A stretch of DNA of 7,489 nucleotides from Lysobacteraceae bacterium UBA6001. Its GTDB lineage: Bacteria; Pseudomonadota; Gammaproteobacteria; Xanthomonadales; Xanthomonadaceae. This document shows positions 1 through 5,004 of the stretch, piece after piece. A program made the position numbers and the translations under genes. Location of the stretch: contig DJAN01000249.1 in the NCBI GenBank assembly GCA_002429615.1, forward strand, positions 1-7,489, written 5' to 3'. The first letter of the stretch is position 1. Every line of letters begins with the position of its first letter. Below the pieces are notes generated by a model. That model saw only the letters and a list, made by a program, of their open reading frames with translations, was not told where the DNA came from and searched no databases.

Positions 1-122
1 GATGGGCACTGCGCCCCGGCCGCCGCACGCGGACCCGATCCCGCCTGCTGTCCGCGACCATCTGCCCAAAGACCCGGAAACACCCGCTCGTATATGCTGA
101 CCCCCGATCCACGGAGCCGAAG
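1..122. other. Left-edge non-coding stretch upstream of nadK
   Basis: I can support no gene here. One + frame runs from an ATG at 2 to a TGA at 98-100, giving a 32-residue proline-rich peptide that matches nothing I recognise; it could equally be the tail of an upstream gene. The nadK frame is also open back to the left edge, but the Shine-Dalgarno site at 113-116 and the usual start of the family argue against an extension. A weak -10-like TATATG at 91-96 has no matching -35, so I call no promoter. Confidence 0.4.
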
Positions 123-893
123 ATGAGCGCAGCCCCCCGCATCGCTTTCCTTGCCAGCAACACTGACGCCGCGCAACGCGCGCGGGCCGAGTTCGCGACC
201 CGCTATGGCGATCACGCCATCGACGAGGCCGAAGTGCTGTGCGCGCTTGGCGGCGACGGCTTCATGCTGCAGACCCTGCATCGCCATGGCAGCTCGGGCA
301 AGCCGGTGTTCGGCATGAAGCTCGGCTCGATCGGCTTCCTGATGAACCAGTTTCGCGACGACGACCTGATCGAGCGCCTCACCCGCGCCGAACCGGCCCA
401 CCTGCGCCCGCTGGAAATGCTCGCGCTCACCGAATCCGGCACCAGCACCGGCTCGCTGGCCTACAACGAGGTCTCGCTGCTGCGCCAGACCCGCCAGGCC
501 GCGCACCTGCGCATCGACCTCAACGGCCAGACCCGCATCGAGGAACTGATCGGCGATGGCGTGCTGGTCTCCACGCCGGCCGGCAGCACCGCCTACAACT
601 ACTCCGCGCACGGCCCGATCCTGCCGCTGGGCTCGCACACGCTGGCGCTGACCCCGATCGCACCGTACCGCCCGCGGCGCTGGCGGGGCGCCATCCTCAA
701 GGCCGACACCGAAGTGCGCCTGCAGGTGCTGGACCCGTACAAGCGTCCGGTCAGCGTCACCGCCGACTCGCACGAGACCCGCGACGTGGTCGAAGTCACC
801 ATCCGCGAATCGCGCGAGCACCGCGTCACCCTGCTGTTCGACCCCGAGCACAACCTGGAAGAACGCATCCTCAGCGAACAGTTCGTGGTCTGA
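123..893 (+). CDS. nadK: NAD kinase (short form)
   Basis: This enzyme uses ATP to phosphorylate NAD to NADP in the cytoplasm and is the only route to NADP, so it is normally essential. The 256-residue product shows the family hallmarks: GGDG at 43-46 in the nucleotide-binding loop, the conserved Asn-Glu at 115-116, GDG at 144-146 and TPAGSTAY at 151-158. An all-beta C-terminal half follows, with the block [16 protein letters not shown] near 177-192. E. coli NadK is about 292 residues; this one lacks roughly 30 at the N-terminus, as in the short Xanthomonas and alphaproteobacterial enzymes I recall. The ATG at 123 is preceded by GGAG at 113-116, six bases away. The next gene starts 63 bases downstream on the same strand and may be co-transcribed. 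Identity is secure from motifs; enzyme regulation cannot be read from the sequence. Confidence 0.96.
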   Translation: MSAAPRIAFLASNTDAAQRARAEFATRYGDHAIDEAEVLCALGGDGFMLQTLHRHGSSGKPVFGMKLGSIGFLMNQFRDDDLIERLTRAEPAHLRPLEMLALTESGTSTGSLAYNEVSLLRQTRQAAHLRIDLNGQTRIEELIGDGVLVSTPAGSTAYNYSAHGPILPLGSHTLALTPIAPYRPRRWRGAILKADTEVRLQVLDPYKRPVSVTADSHETRDVVEVTIRESREHRVTLLFDPEHNLEERILSEQFVV

Positions 894-915
894 GGCGGCC
901 GCCCGGCGCCGACTG

Positions 916-930
916 CGGCACAATGTGCCG
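916..930. promoter_or_regulatory. 15-base inverted repeat before the 5'-nucleotidase gene
   Basis: CGGCACA and TGTGCCG form a perfect 7-base inverted repeat around a single A. It lies in the 63-base gap between nadK and the nucleotidase gene, 26 bases before that start. The central CACAAT resembles a -10 element, but no good -35 lies at the right distance. It could be an operator, a promoter core or a short RNA hairpin. There is no T-run after it, so it is not an intrinsic terminator. Confidence 0.35.
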
Positions 931-956
931 GCATTCCCCCTTCGAACTGCTGAGCA

Positions 957-1910
957 ATGGCCGACAACACCCCCCGCCTGCTGACCGTCGCGGTAACCTC
1001 GCGCGCGCTGTTCGACCTGGAGGAGGGGCACGCGCTGTTCGAGCGTGAAGGCGTGGAAGCCTATGCCGCCTACCAGCGCGACCATGAGGACGACATCCTG
1101 CGCCCGGGCGTGGCCTTCCCGGTGGTGCGCAAGCTGCTCGCGCTCAACGCCGGCGCGCCGCTGGATACGCCGCGGGTCGAGGTGATCCTGTTGTCGCGCA
1201 ACTCCGCCGACACCGGCCTGCGCATCTTCAATTCCATCCAGCATTACGACCTGGGCATCGTCCGCGCCACCTTCACCTCCGGCGAGGCGACCTGGCCCTA
1301 CGTCAAGCCGTTCGGCACCGACCTGTTCCTGTCCGCCAACCCCGAATCGGTGCGCCGGGCGCTCGCCCACGGTGTAGCGGCGGCGACCATCCTGCCGCGC
1401 GGGCGCGACGAAGTGGTGGAAGCCGCCAACGCCGATGCCGACCCGCATGCCCGCCAGCTGCGTATCGCCTTCGACGGCGATGCGGTGATCTTCGGCGACG
1501 AAAGCGAGCGCATCTCGCGCGAGCAGGGCGTGGAGGCCTTCGGCCGGCATGAGCGCGAGAACGCGCGCGAGCCGTTGACCGGCGGGCCGTTCCGCAACTT
1601 CCTGTCCGCCCTGCACGCGCTGCAGGCGGCCTTCCCGGCCGGCGAGGCCTCGCCGATCCGCACCGCGCTGGTCACCGCGCGTTCGGCGCCGGCACATGAG
1701 CGGGTGATCCGCACGCTGCGCGAATGGGGCGTGCGCCTGGACGAGGCGCTGTTCCTGGGAGGGCGCCACAAGGGCCCGTTCCTGGCCGCGTTCGGCGCCG
1801 ACATCTTCTTCGACGACTCGCAGCACAACATCGACAGCGCCCGCCAGCACCAGCATGTCGCCGCCGGTCACGTACCGCACGGTGTAGCCAACGACCCGCG
1901 TCCGCAATGA
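957..1910 (+). CDS. 5'-nucleotidase, cN-I family (PF06189)
   Basis: This is a cytosolic HAD-fold nucleotidase that hydrolyses nucleoside 5'-monophosphates (typically AMP or IMP in the family) to nucleoside and phosphate. It has 317 residues, close to the usual family length. The N-terminus has the family block TSRALFDLEEGHALFE (14-29) and then PGVAFPVVRKLLALN (50-64). The HAD-type motifs follow in order: FDGDAVIFGDE at 172-182 with the nucleophile Asp, a Thr in ALVTAR (237-242), Lys272, and FFDDS at 284-288. The start at 957 fits the family N-terminus, but no clear Shine-Dalgarno precedes it, so initiation may be weak or depend on upstream translation. The stop overlaps the next start by four bases. 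Upstream is nadK, a plausible partner in nucleotide balance, although that link is inferred from position alone. The preferred substrate cannot be told from sequence. Confidence 0.92.
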   Translation: MADNTPRLLTVAVTSRALFDLEEGHALFEREGVEAYAAYQRDHEDDILRPGVAFPVVRKLLALNAGAPLDTPRVEVILLSRNSADTGLRIFNSIQHYDLGIVRATFTSGEATWPYVKPFGTDLFLSANPESVRRALAHGVAAATILPRGRDEVVEAANADADPHARQLRIAFDGDAVIFGDESERISREQGVEAFGRHERENAREPLTGGPFRNFLSALHALQAAFPAGEASPIRTALVTARSAPAHERVIRTLREWGVRLDEALFLGGRHKGPFLAAFGADIFFDDSQHNIDSARQHQHVAAGHVPHGVANDPRPQ

Positions 1911-2629
1911 AGCGCGCGGCCGGTTCCGGCGCCTACCTGCGCCGCAGCTGGCGGTTCCTGGAGCTGCAGTTCGAAGGCGCGGTGACACAGACACGGATGC
2001 TGCGCTGGGCGCCTGACCTGTTGTGGGTGGGCTATACGCGCAGCATGCTGGCTGCGTTGTGGCTGCACCCGGCGCCGCGACGCATCGGCATCGTCGGGCT
2101 GGGCGGCGGTGCGCAGGTGAAGTTCCTGCACCGGCATTTTCCGCAGCTGCGGATCGATGTCGTGGAGAACGACGCCGGCGTGCTGGCGCTGCGCGACGCC
2201 TTCCGGGTGCCTTCCGACGACGCGCGTCTGCAGGTGGCACACGGCGACGGCGCGGACTGGCTGCGACGACATCCTGGTGCGTTCGATGTATTGCTGGTGG
2301 ACGCCTACGATGCCGGCGGCATTCCCGGGCACATGGGCAGCCAGGCGTTCTACGCGCTGTGCCGCGATGCGCTGGCACCGGCGGGGGTGATGGCGAGCAA
2401 CCTGTATGACACCGACCTGCGCGCGCACCAGGCGCGGCTGTGCCAGGCATTCGACGGGCAGAGCCTGCTGCTGCCGGAGCCGGGCATGAGCAACGAGGTG
2501 GCGTTCGCCTGGCGCGGCACGCCGAAGCCGCCGCCGCCTTCGGGTTGGCTACGGACTTTGGGGCGATCCGCGCGCTGGCAGCTGCGCGGCGGTGTGCGGC
2601 GCCTGGCCCGGGCCTGGGCGCAGCGCTGA
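1907..2629 (+). CDS. Spermidine-synthase-like SAM-fold protein
   Basis: The 240-residue product has the Rossmann methyltransferase fold shared with polyamine aminopropyltransferases. Motif I is VGLGGG at 63-68 (canonical GGGDG), then VVEND at 85-89 at the end of strand 2, HGDGADWL at 112-119, and LLVDAYDAGG at 129-138 where true synthases have D-[ST]-[ST]-D-P. Both Asp residues of that motif remain, but the Pro is replaced. The small N-terminal beta domain of SpeE is absent, and the usual YHEM-type segment before motif I reads VGYTRSM. Such proteins are often annotated spermidine synthase without proof. The ATG at 1907 overlaps the upstream TGA (ATGA), so translation is probably coupled; the longer open frame reaching back to 1724 is a shadow of the nucleotidase gene. 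The C-terminal tail is rich in Arg and Pro. Aminopropyl transfer is not supported; the substrate is unknown. Confidence 0.85.
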   Translation: MKRAAGSGAYLRRSWRFLELQFEGAVTQTRMLRWAPDLLWVGYTRSMLAALWLHPAPRRIGIVGLGGGAQVKFLHRHFPQLRIDVVENDAGVLALRDAFRVPSDDARLQVAHGDGADWLRRHPGAFDVLLVDAYDAGGIPGHMGSQAFYALCRDALAPAGVMASNLYDTDLRAHQARLCQAFDGQSLLLPEPGMSNEVAFAWRGTPKPPPPSGWLRTLGRSARWQLRGGVRRLARAWAQR

Positions 2630-2633
2630 GCGG

Positions 2634-2679
2634 TTGTCCACATCACATGTGGATGTGCAGTGGGCCAACATGTGGATAA
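2634..2679. promoter_or_regulatory. Cluster of three DnaA-box-like sites
   Basis: In the gap between convergent genes there is TTGTCCACA at 2634-2642 (+ strand, one mismatch to the consensus TTATCCACA). TGTGGATGT lies at 2648-2656 (- strand reading ACATCCACA, two mismatches), and TGTGGATAA at 2671-2679 (- strand, perfect consensus). The first two face each other and form the inverted repeat TCCACAT-CAC-ATGTGGA. The second and third share the 10-base direct repeat ACATGTGGAT at 2645-2654 and 2668-2677, spaced 23 bases, about two helical turns. No dnaA, dnaN or AT-rich unwinding region is visible, so this is not a complete origin. DnaA binding is inferred. Confidence 0.5.
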
Positions 2680-2745
2680 CCTTCGCCAGCCCTTGCGGCA
2701 GCAGGCGCTTCGACGGGTTGGCGAAAGAATGACCAGCGCGTGCGC

Positions 2746-3300
2746 TCAGGGCGATGCGCGGGTCAGTGGCAGGCGGATATCGGTCAGGCGCCAGCGCAGG
2801 CCCTGGCGATCGAGCACGAAGACCACCGGGTCGCCGTTGTCCATCAGCACGGTGGCGGTGAAGCGCGAGGTGGACTCGAAGTGCTTGCGGGCATCCTTGA
2901 GTGGCCGCGCCGGCATCGGCGGCGACCAGGTGTCGCCATCGACGGTCTCGCCGCTGGCGCGTTTCCAGAGCTGGTGTCCCTGCAGGAGTGCGCCGATGCC
3001 CAGCGGCGTGACCATCGTATCCACGGCCGCGCCGGTGACGCCGCCCGCCAGCTGCAGCGCGATGCCCCCCAGCAGGCTGGATTGAGCGTCGATGCCGGCG
3101 CGGCGCACGACGTAGTCGTCGAGCTGCGCCTTGAGGTTGGCGCGCAGGCGCGGAAAATCGACGTGGCGTTCAAGGGCGGCGGTATCGCGCTGCTCGATGG
3201 CCTGGCTGATGCCCCGGATGGCGAGATATGGCCCGGCGACGACGTAGGCACCGAGCGCGAGCAGGAGCAGCAGCGGGACGATCCACCAGAGCTTCTTCAC
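2746..3300 (-). CDS. DUF2939 domain-containing membrane-anchored protein
   Basis: This is a protein of unknown function that I assign to the DUF2939 family. From the chosen start it has 184 residues. The N-terminus is a short Lys-Lys cap followed by a hydrophobic stretch (about residues 4-21, LWWIVPLLLLLALGAYVV), so it is likely an inner-membrane anchor with the rest in the periplasm. The pattern after it, GPYLAIRGISQAIEQRD, then LERHVDFPRLRANLKAQL, is typical of the family. The C-terminal half is a beta-rich segment ending DRQGLRWRLTDIRLPL. The start is GTG at 3300 because AGGAG (3310-3306) sits five bases upstream; the longer frame to 3399 has no such site and would put a non-hydrophobic tail before the anchor. 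It is divergent from the lipoprotein gene and converges on the SAM-fold gene. No enzymatic motif is evident. Confidence 0.85.
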   Translation of the reverse strand: MKKLWWIVPLLLLLALGAYVVAGPYLAIRGISQAIEQRDTAALERHVDFPRLRANLKAQLDDYVVRRAGIDAQSSLLGGIALQLAGGVTGAAVDTMVTPLGIGALLQGHQLWKRASGETVDGDTWSPPMPARPLKDARKHFESTSRFTATVLMDNGDPVVFVLDRQGLRWRLTDIRLPLTRASP

Positions 3301-3559
3301 GGTTTCTCCTGGGCAGGCGCAAGCGGCGCGAATGCGGGCGGGGGCACGGGCGGCAAGGGCGCCGCCGTGGCCGATTATGCAGAAGCCGCTGATTCGCACC
3401 GTGTTTTTTCTTGAATCGAATGGCAGGTGACCGTTCCGGCACGGAGCGGACGTTGCGTGCGACGCGCGTGCACGTCTTCACAATCTGTCAACGCATTGAA
3501 ACGTCATCATGACTTCGGCAGAAAAGCCGCCATATTTCCGGGATAAGAGGAGTAGTGGA
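3301..3559. other. Divergent intergenic region (DUF2939 / lipoprotein)
   Basis: This is the longest gap in the window, at 259 bases, and must hold promoters for both flanking genes. It contains the DUF2939 Shine-Dalgarno (3306-3310), a G-rich run at 3336-3359, a CATAAT -10-like box on the - strand (3379-3374, no good -35), and a T-run at 3404-3409. A candidate lipoprotein promoter is at 3509-3536, and the lipoprotein Shine-Dalgarno GAGGAG is at 3547-3552. A small CGGC/GCCG hairpin may form at about 3515-3529. I see no RNA gene here. Confidence 0.45.
3509..3536 (+). promoter_or_regulatory. Candidate promoter of the lipoprotein gene
   Basis: ATGACT at 3509-3514 (four of six to TTGACA, keeping the TGAC core) lies 16 bases before CATATT at 3531-3536 (four of six to TATAAT). 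This would start transcription near 3543, just ahead of the Shine-Dalgarno site. Spacing and position are reasonable but both boxes are weak. TTGAAA at 3496-3501 and TTCACA at 3477-3482 are better -35 boxes, yet no -10 lies 16-18 bases after either. Confidence 0.25.
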
Positions 3560-3829
3560 ATGTTTCTGACCAAGCAAAATCTGGCGACCGCGCGGGCGCT
3601 CGGCGTGGCGATCGTCGCCACCGTCACCTTTGCCGGTTGCGCCACCTACAAAGACGAGTTCGCAACGATCAACTCACGACTCGACCAGCTCGACGCGAAG
3701 GTGCAGAACGCCGCCCAGAGTGCCGAATCCGCCAATCAGTCCGCACAGCAGGCCAACCAGCGCCTGGACCAGATCGAAGGCCGCGTCCAGAAGCTTGAAT
3801 CGGCACCGCGCCGCGTACCGCGCGGTTAA
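3560..3829 (+). CDS. Small Lpp/OprI-like outer-membrane lipoprotein (alanine-zipper type)
   Basis: This is a small structural lipoprotein of the outer membrane. The 89-residue precursor has a basic N-terminus, a hydrophobic stretch (about 13-24) and a lipobox FAGC with the lipidated Cys at 27, leaving a mature chain of about 63 residues. From about residue 35 the mature part is one continuous coiled coil with Ala, Leu, Ile or Val at heptad positions, through AAQSAESANQSAQQANQRL to IEGRVQKLE. This fits the alanine-zipper trimer of Lpp/OprI proteins. The start at 3560 is set by GAGGAG at 3547-3552, seven bases away, and by the signal peptide; an upstream ATG at 3508-3510 in the same frame lacks both. 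The C-terminus is RVPRG rather than the terminal Lys by which Braun lipoprotein is joined to peptidoglycan, so covalent linkage is doubtful. A strong terminator follows. Confidence 0.88.
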   Translation: MFLTKQNLATARALGVAIVATVTFAGCATYKDEFATINSRLDQLDAKVQNAAQSAESANQSAQQANQRLDQIEGRVQKLESAPRRVPRG

Positions 3830-3871
3830 TCGCGCTTGCGCTGTCCGGTAGCGACAGGTTGAACCCAAGAT

Positions 3872-3908
3872 CCGGTGGCCGTCGCTGGCCACCGGTCTTT
3901 TCTTCTTT
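3872..3908 (+). terminator. Intrinsic terminator after the lipoprotein gene
   Basis: There is a perfect 9-base stem, CCGGTGGCC at 3872-3880 and GGCCACCGG at 3887-3895, with a 6-base loop, followed by the T-rich run TCTTTTCTTCTTT at 3896-3908. It lies 43 bases after the lipoprotein stop and only 31 bases before the transpeptidase start. It should end most lipoprotein transcripts; a fraction reading through could supply the transpeptidase. Confidence 0.9.
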
Positions 3909-3939
3909 GCTTCTTGTTTGCGGGGAACATCCCATCAAT

Positions 3940-4665
3940 ATGCGCACACACCTTGCCATCCGGGGCGCGCCGCTTGCGTTGGCCCTCGCGCTGGCGTTTG
4001 CGTGCCCTGGCGTGGCCAACGCCAAGGACGCAGTCGCGCAGCCGGCGGCTGCCGTCGACCTGCTTCCTCCGGACCAGAAGGTCTCCGACACGGTGACCGA
4101 ACTGGCCGGTTGGGTGGTCGCCAGCCGCGATAGCGAAGGCTATCCGTTCGCGATCATGGACAAGGCCGCCGCGCAGATCCTGGTATTCGATGGCGACGGA
4201 CGGCTGCGTGGCGCGGCGCCGGGGCTGTTCGGCTCGGCGATCGGCGACCATTCGGCCCCGGGTGTCGCCGGGCTGGCGCTTCGGGAGATTCCGGGGCGCG
4301 ACCGCACCACGCCCGCAGGCCGCTATGTCGGCGGCTTCGGCCCGTCGATCGACGCCGGGCGGGTGTTGTGGGTGGACTACGATTCGGCGGTTTCCATGCA
4401 CCCGACGGCGACGGGCGTGCCGGCCGAGAAGCGCGCCGAGCGCCTGGCAACGCCCACCCCGGACGACAACCGCGTCACCCATGGCTGCATCAACGTCGCG
4501 CCGGAATTCTATGAGCAGATCGTCGCGCCCCTGTTCGCGCGCGGCGGCGTGTTCTACATCCTGCCGGACAAGGCGTCGCTGGCGGAGACCTTCCCGGATT
4601 TCGTGAAAAGCCGCGCCACCGCGCAGCACGACGAGAAGAAGCACGAGCAGCCTGCGCCGCATTGA
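3940..4665 (+). CDS. Secreted L,D-transpeptidase, YkuD family
   Basis: YkuD enzymes act in the periplasm, using a catalytic Cys to form 3-3 peptidoglycan cross-links or to attach proteins to the wall. This 241-residue precursor has a Sec signal peptide: a basic start, a hydrophobic core LALALALAFA at about 12-21, and a likely cleavage after VANA (28). The catalytic block is THGCIN at 180-185 with Cys183 and His181, fitting the [ST]HGC-hydrophobic-[RN] signature. The upstream conserved His is in VSMHP (His154); the His-to-THGC spacing is longer than the usual 14-17 residues. No LysM or peptidoglycan-binding domain is present. The ATG at 3940 is chosen because it begins the signal peptide; the frame back to 3859 would cross the terminator. 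Its ribosome site is weak (GGGGAA at 3922-3927, 12 bases away). The tail is charged and His/Lys-rich. Which of the two reactions it performs is not visible. Confidence 0.9.
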   Translation: MRTHLAIRGAPLALALALAFACPGVANAKDAVAQPAAAVDLLPPDQKVSDTVTELAGWVVASRDSEGYPFAIMDKAAAQILVFDGDGRLRGAAPGLFGSAIGDHSAPGVAGLALREIPGRDRTTPAGRYVGGFGPSIDAGRVLWVDYDSAVSMHPTATGVPAEKRAERLATPTPDDNRVTHGCINVAPEFYEQIVAPLFARGGVFYILPDKASLAETFPDFVKSRATAQHDEKKHEQPAPH

Positions 4666-4695
4666 TCGCGGCTGGCGCGTTGTGGCCGGAATCTC

Positions 4696-4725
4696 TTGCT
4701 AAGGTGCAGCACCTGCACCGATAAG
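4696..4725 (+). promoter_or_regulatory. Promoter-like element with palindromic spacer
   Basis: GGTGCAG at 4703-4709 and CTGCACC at 4713-4719 form a perfect 7-base inverted repeat around CAC. It sits between TTGCTA (4696-4701, four of six to a -35) and GATAAG (4720-4725, four of six to a -10), an 18-base spacer almost wholly filled by the palindrome. Such placement recalls promoters distorted by a bound regulator (MerR type), but it puts the transcript start only about four bases before the ATG at 4736. It may instead be an RNA hairpin in a transcript from upstream. No T-run follows, so it is not a terminator. Confidence 0.35.
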
Positions 4726-4735
4726 TGAAAGGATC

Positions 4736-4954
4736 ATGGGTACTGCTGGCAAGCCCTCTCCCTACCGCTGGCGGACGGCCGTGCGGCGGCATCTGCCATG
4801 GTTCCTCATTGACCTGGGCGTTGCCGCCAAGGGGCGCGATTGCGAGGCGCGCGGTGGAAGCCACGCCTGGTACCACCAGGACCACGTCACCAGCGCCTGC
4901 TACCACTGTCGCGTCGTTCGGGCGGGTCGTCTGTGGGAGGCGCTCGAGGTTTGA
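4736..4954 (+). CDS. Small Cys/His-rich protein, possible metal binder
   Basis: This is a 72-residue basic protein of unknown function. I have an uncertain memory of similar short proteins in other proteobacteria but cannot name a family. It opens with a basic stretch (RWRTAVRRHLPW, 11-22), then FLIDLGVAAKGRDCE, a segment GGSHAWYHQDH (40-50) and ACYHCRVVRAGRLWEAL (54-70). The residues Cys36, His43, His47, His50, Cys55, His57 and Cys58, including a C-x-x-C, could bind zinc or another metal; this is inference. There is no signal peptide or membrane span, so it is probably cytoplasmic. The ATG at 4736 has AAAGGA at 4728-4733 just two bases away, close but usable. It lies 70 bases after the transpeptidase, behind the palindrome at 4703-4719. 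The patterned Cys, His, Trp and Gly residues suggest a real gene rather than a chance frame. Confidence 0.65.
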   Translation: MGTAGKPSPYRWRTAVRRHLPWFLIDLGVAAKGRDCEARGGSHAWYHQDHVTSACYHCRVVRAGRLWEALEV

Positions 4955-5004
4955 TGCGCGACGCCAGCCTCAGACGCAGCTTCGGCCCGCTCGTGGCGTG
5001 GTTG

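Noticed and set aside
91..96. TATATG as the nadK promoter -10
   Set aside because: It matches only four of six bases and there is no -35-like sequence 16-18 bases upstream (AAAGAC at 68-73).
239..1048. Long + strand open frame overlapping nadK
   Set aside because: It is an out-of-frame shadow of nadK with an Arg/Ala/Pro-rich, motif-free translation typical of GC-rich DNA.
1298..2428. Long - strand frames opposite the nucleotidase and SAM-fold genes (1298-1831, 1868-2428)
   Set aside because: They lie wholly opposite well-supported genes, have no recognisable motif, and have low-complexity composition.
2637..2653. Hairpin TCCACAT-CAC-ATGTGGA as a terminator for the SAM-fold gene
   Set aside because: The stem is short and AT-containing with no T-run on either side; the DnaA-box reading explains the bases better.
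2634..2679. A complete replication origin
   Set aside because: There are only three boxes in 46 bases, no AT-rich unwinding region, and no dnaA, dnaN or parAB genes nearby.
2660..3414. + strand frames opposite the DUF2939 gene
   Set aside because: They are antisense to a gene with a good Shine-Dalgarno and membrane anchor; the translations match no family.
3826..4662. 278-residue - strand frame opposite the transpeptidase
   Set aside because: It runs through the terminator and is opposite the YkuD catalytic motifs; the translation is Arg-rich without features.
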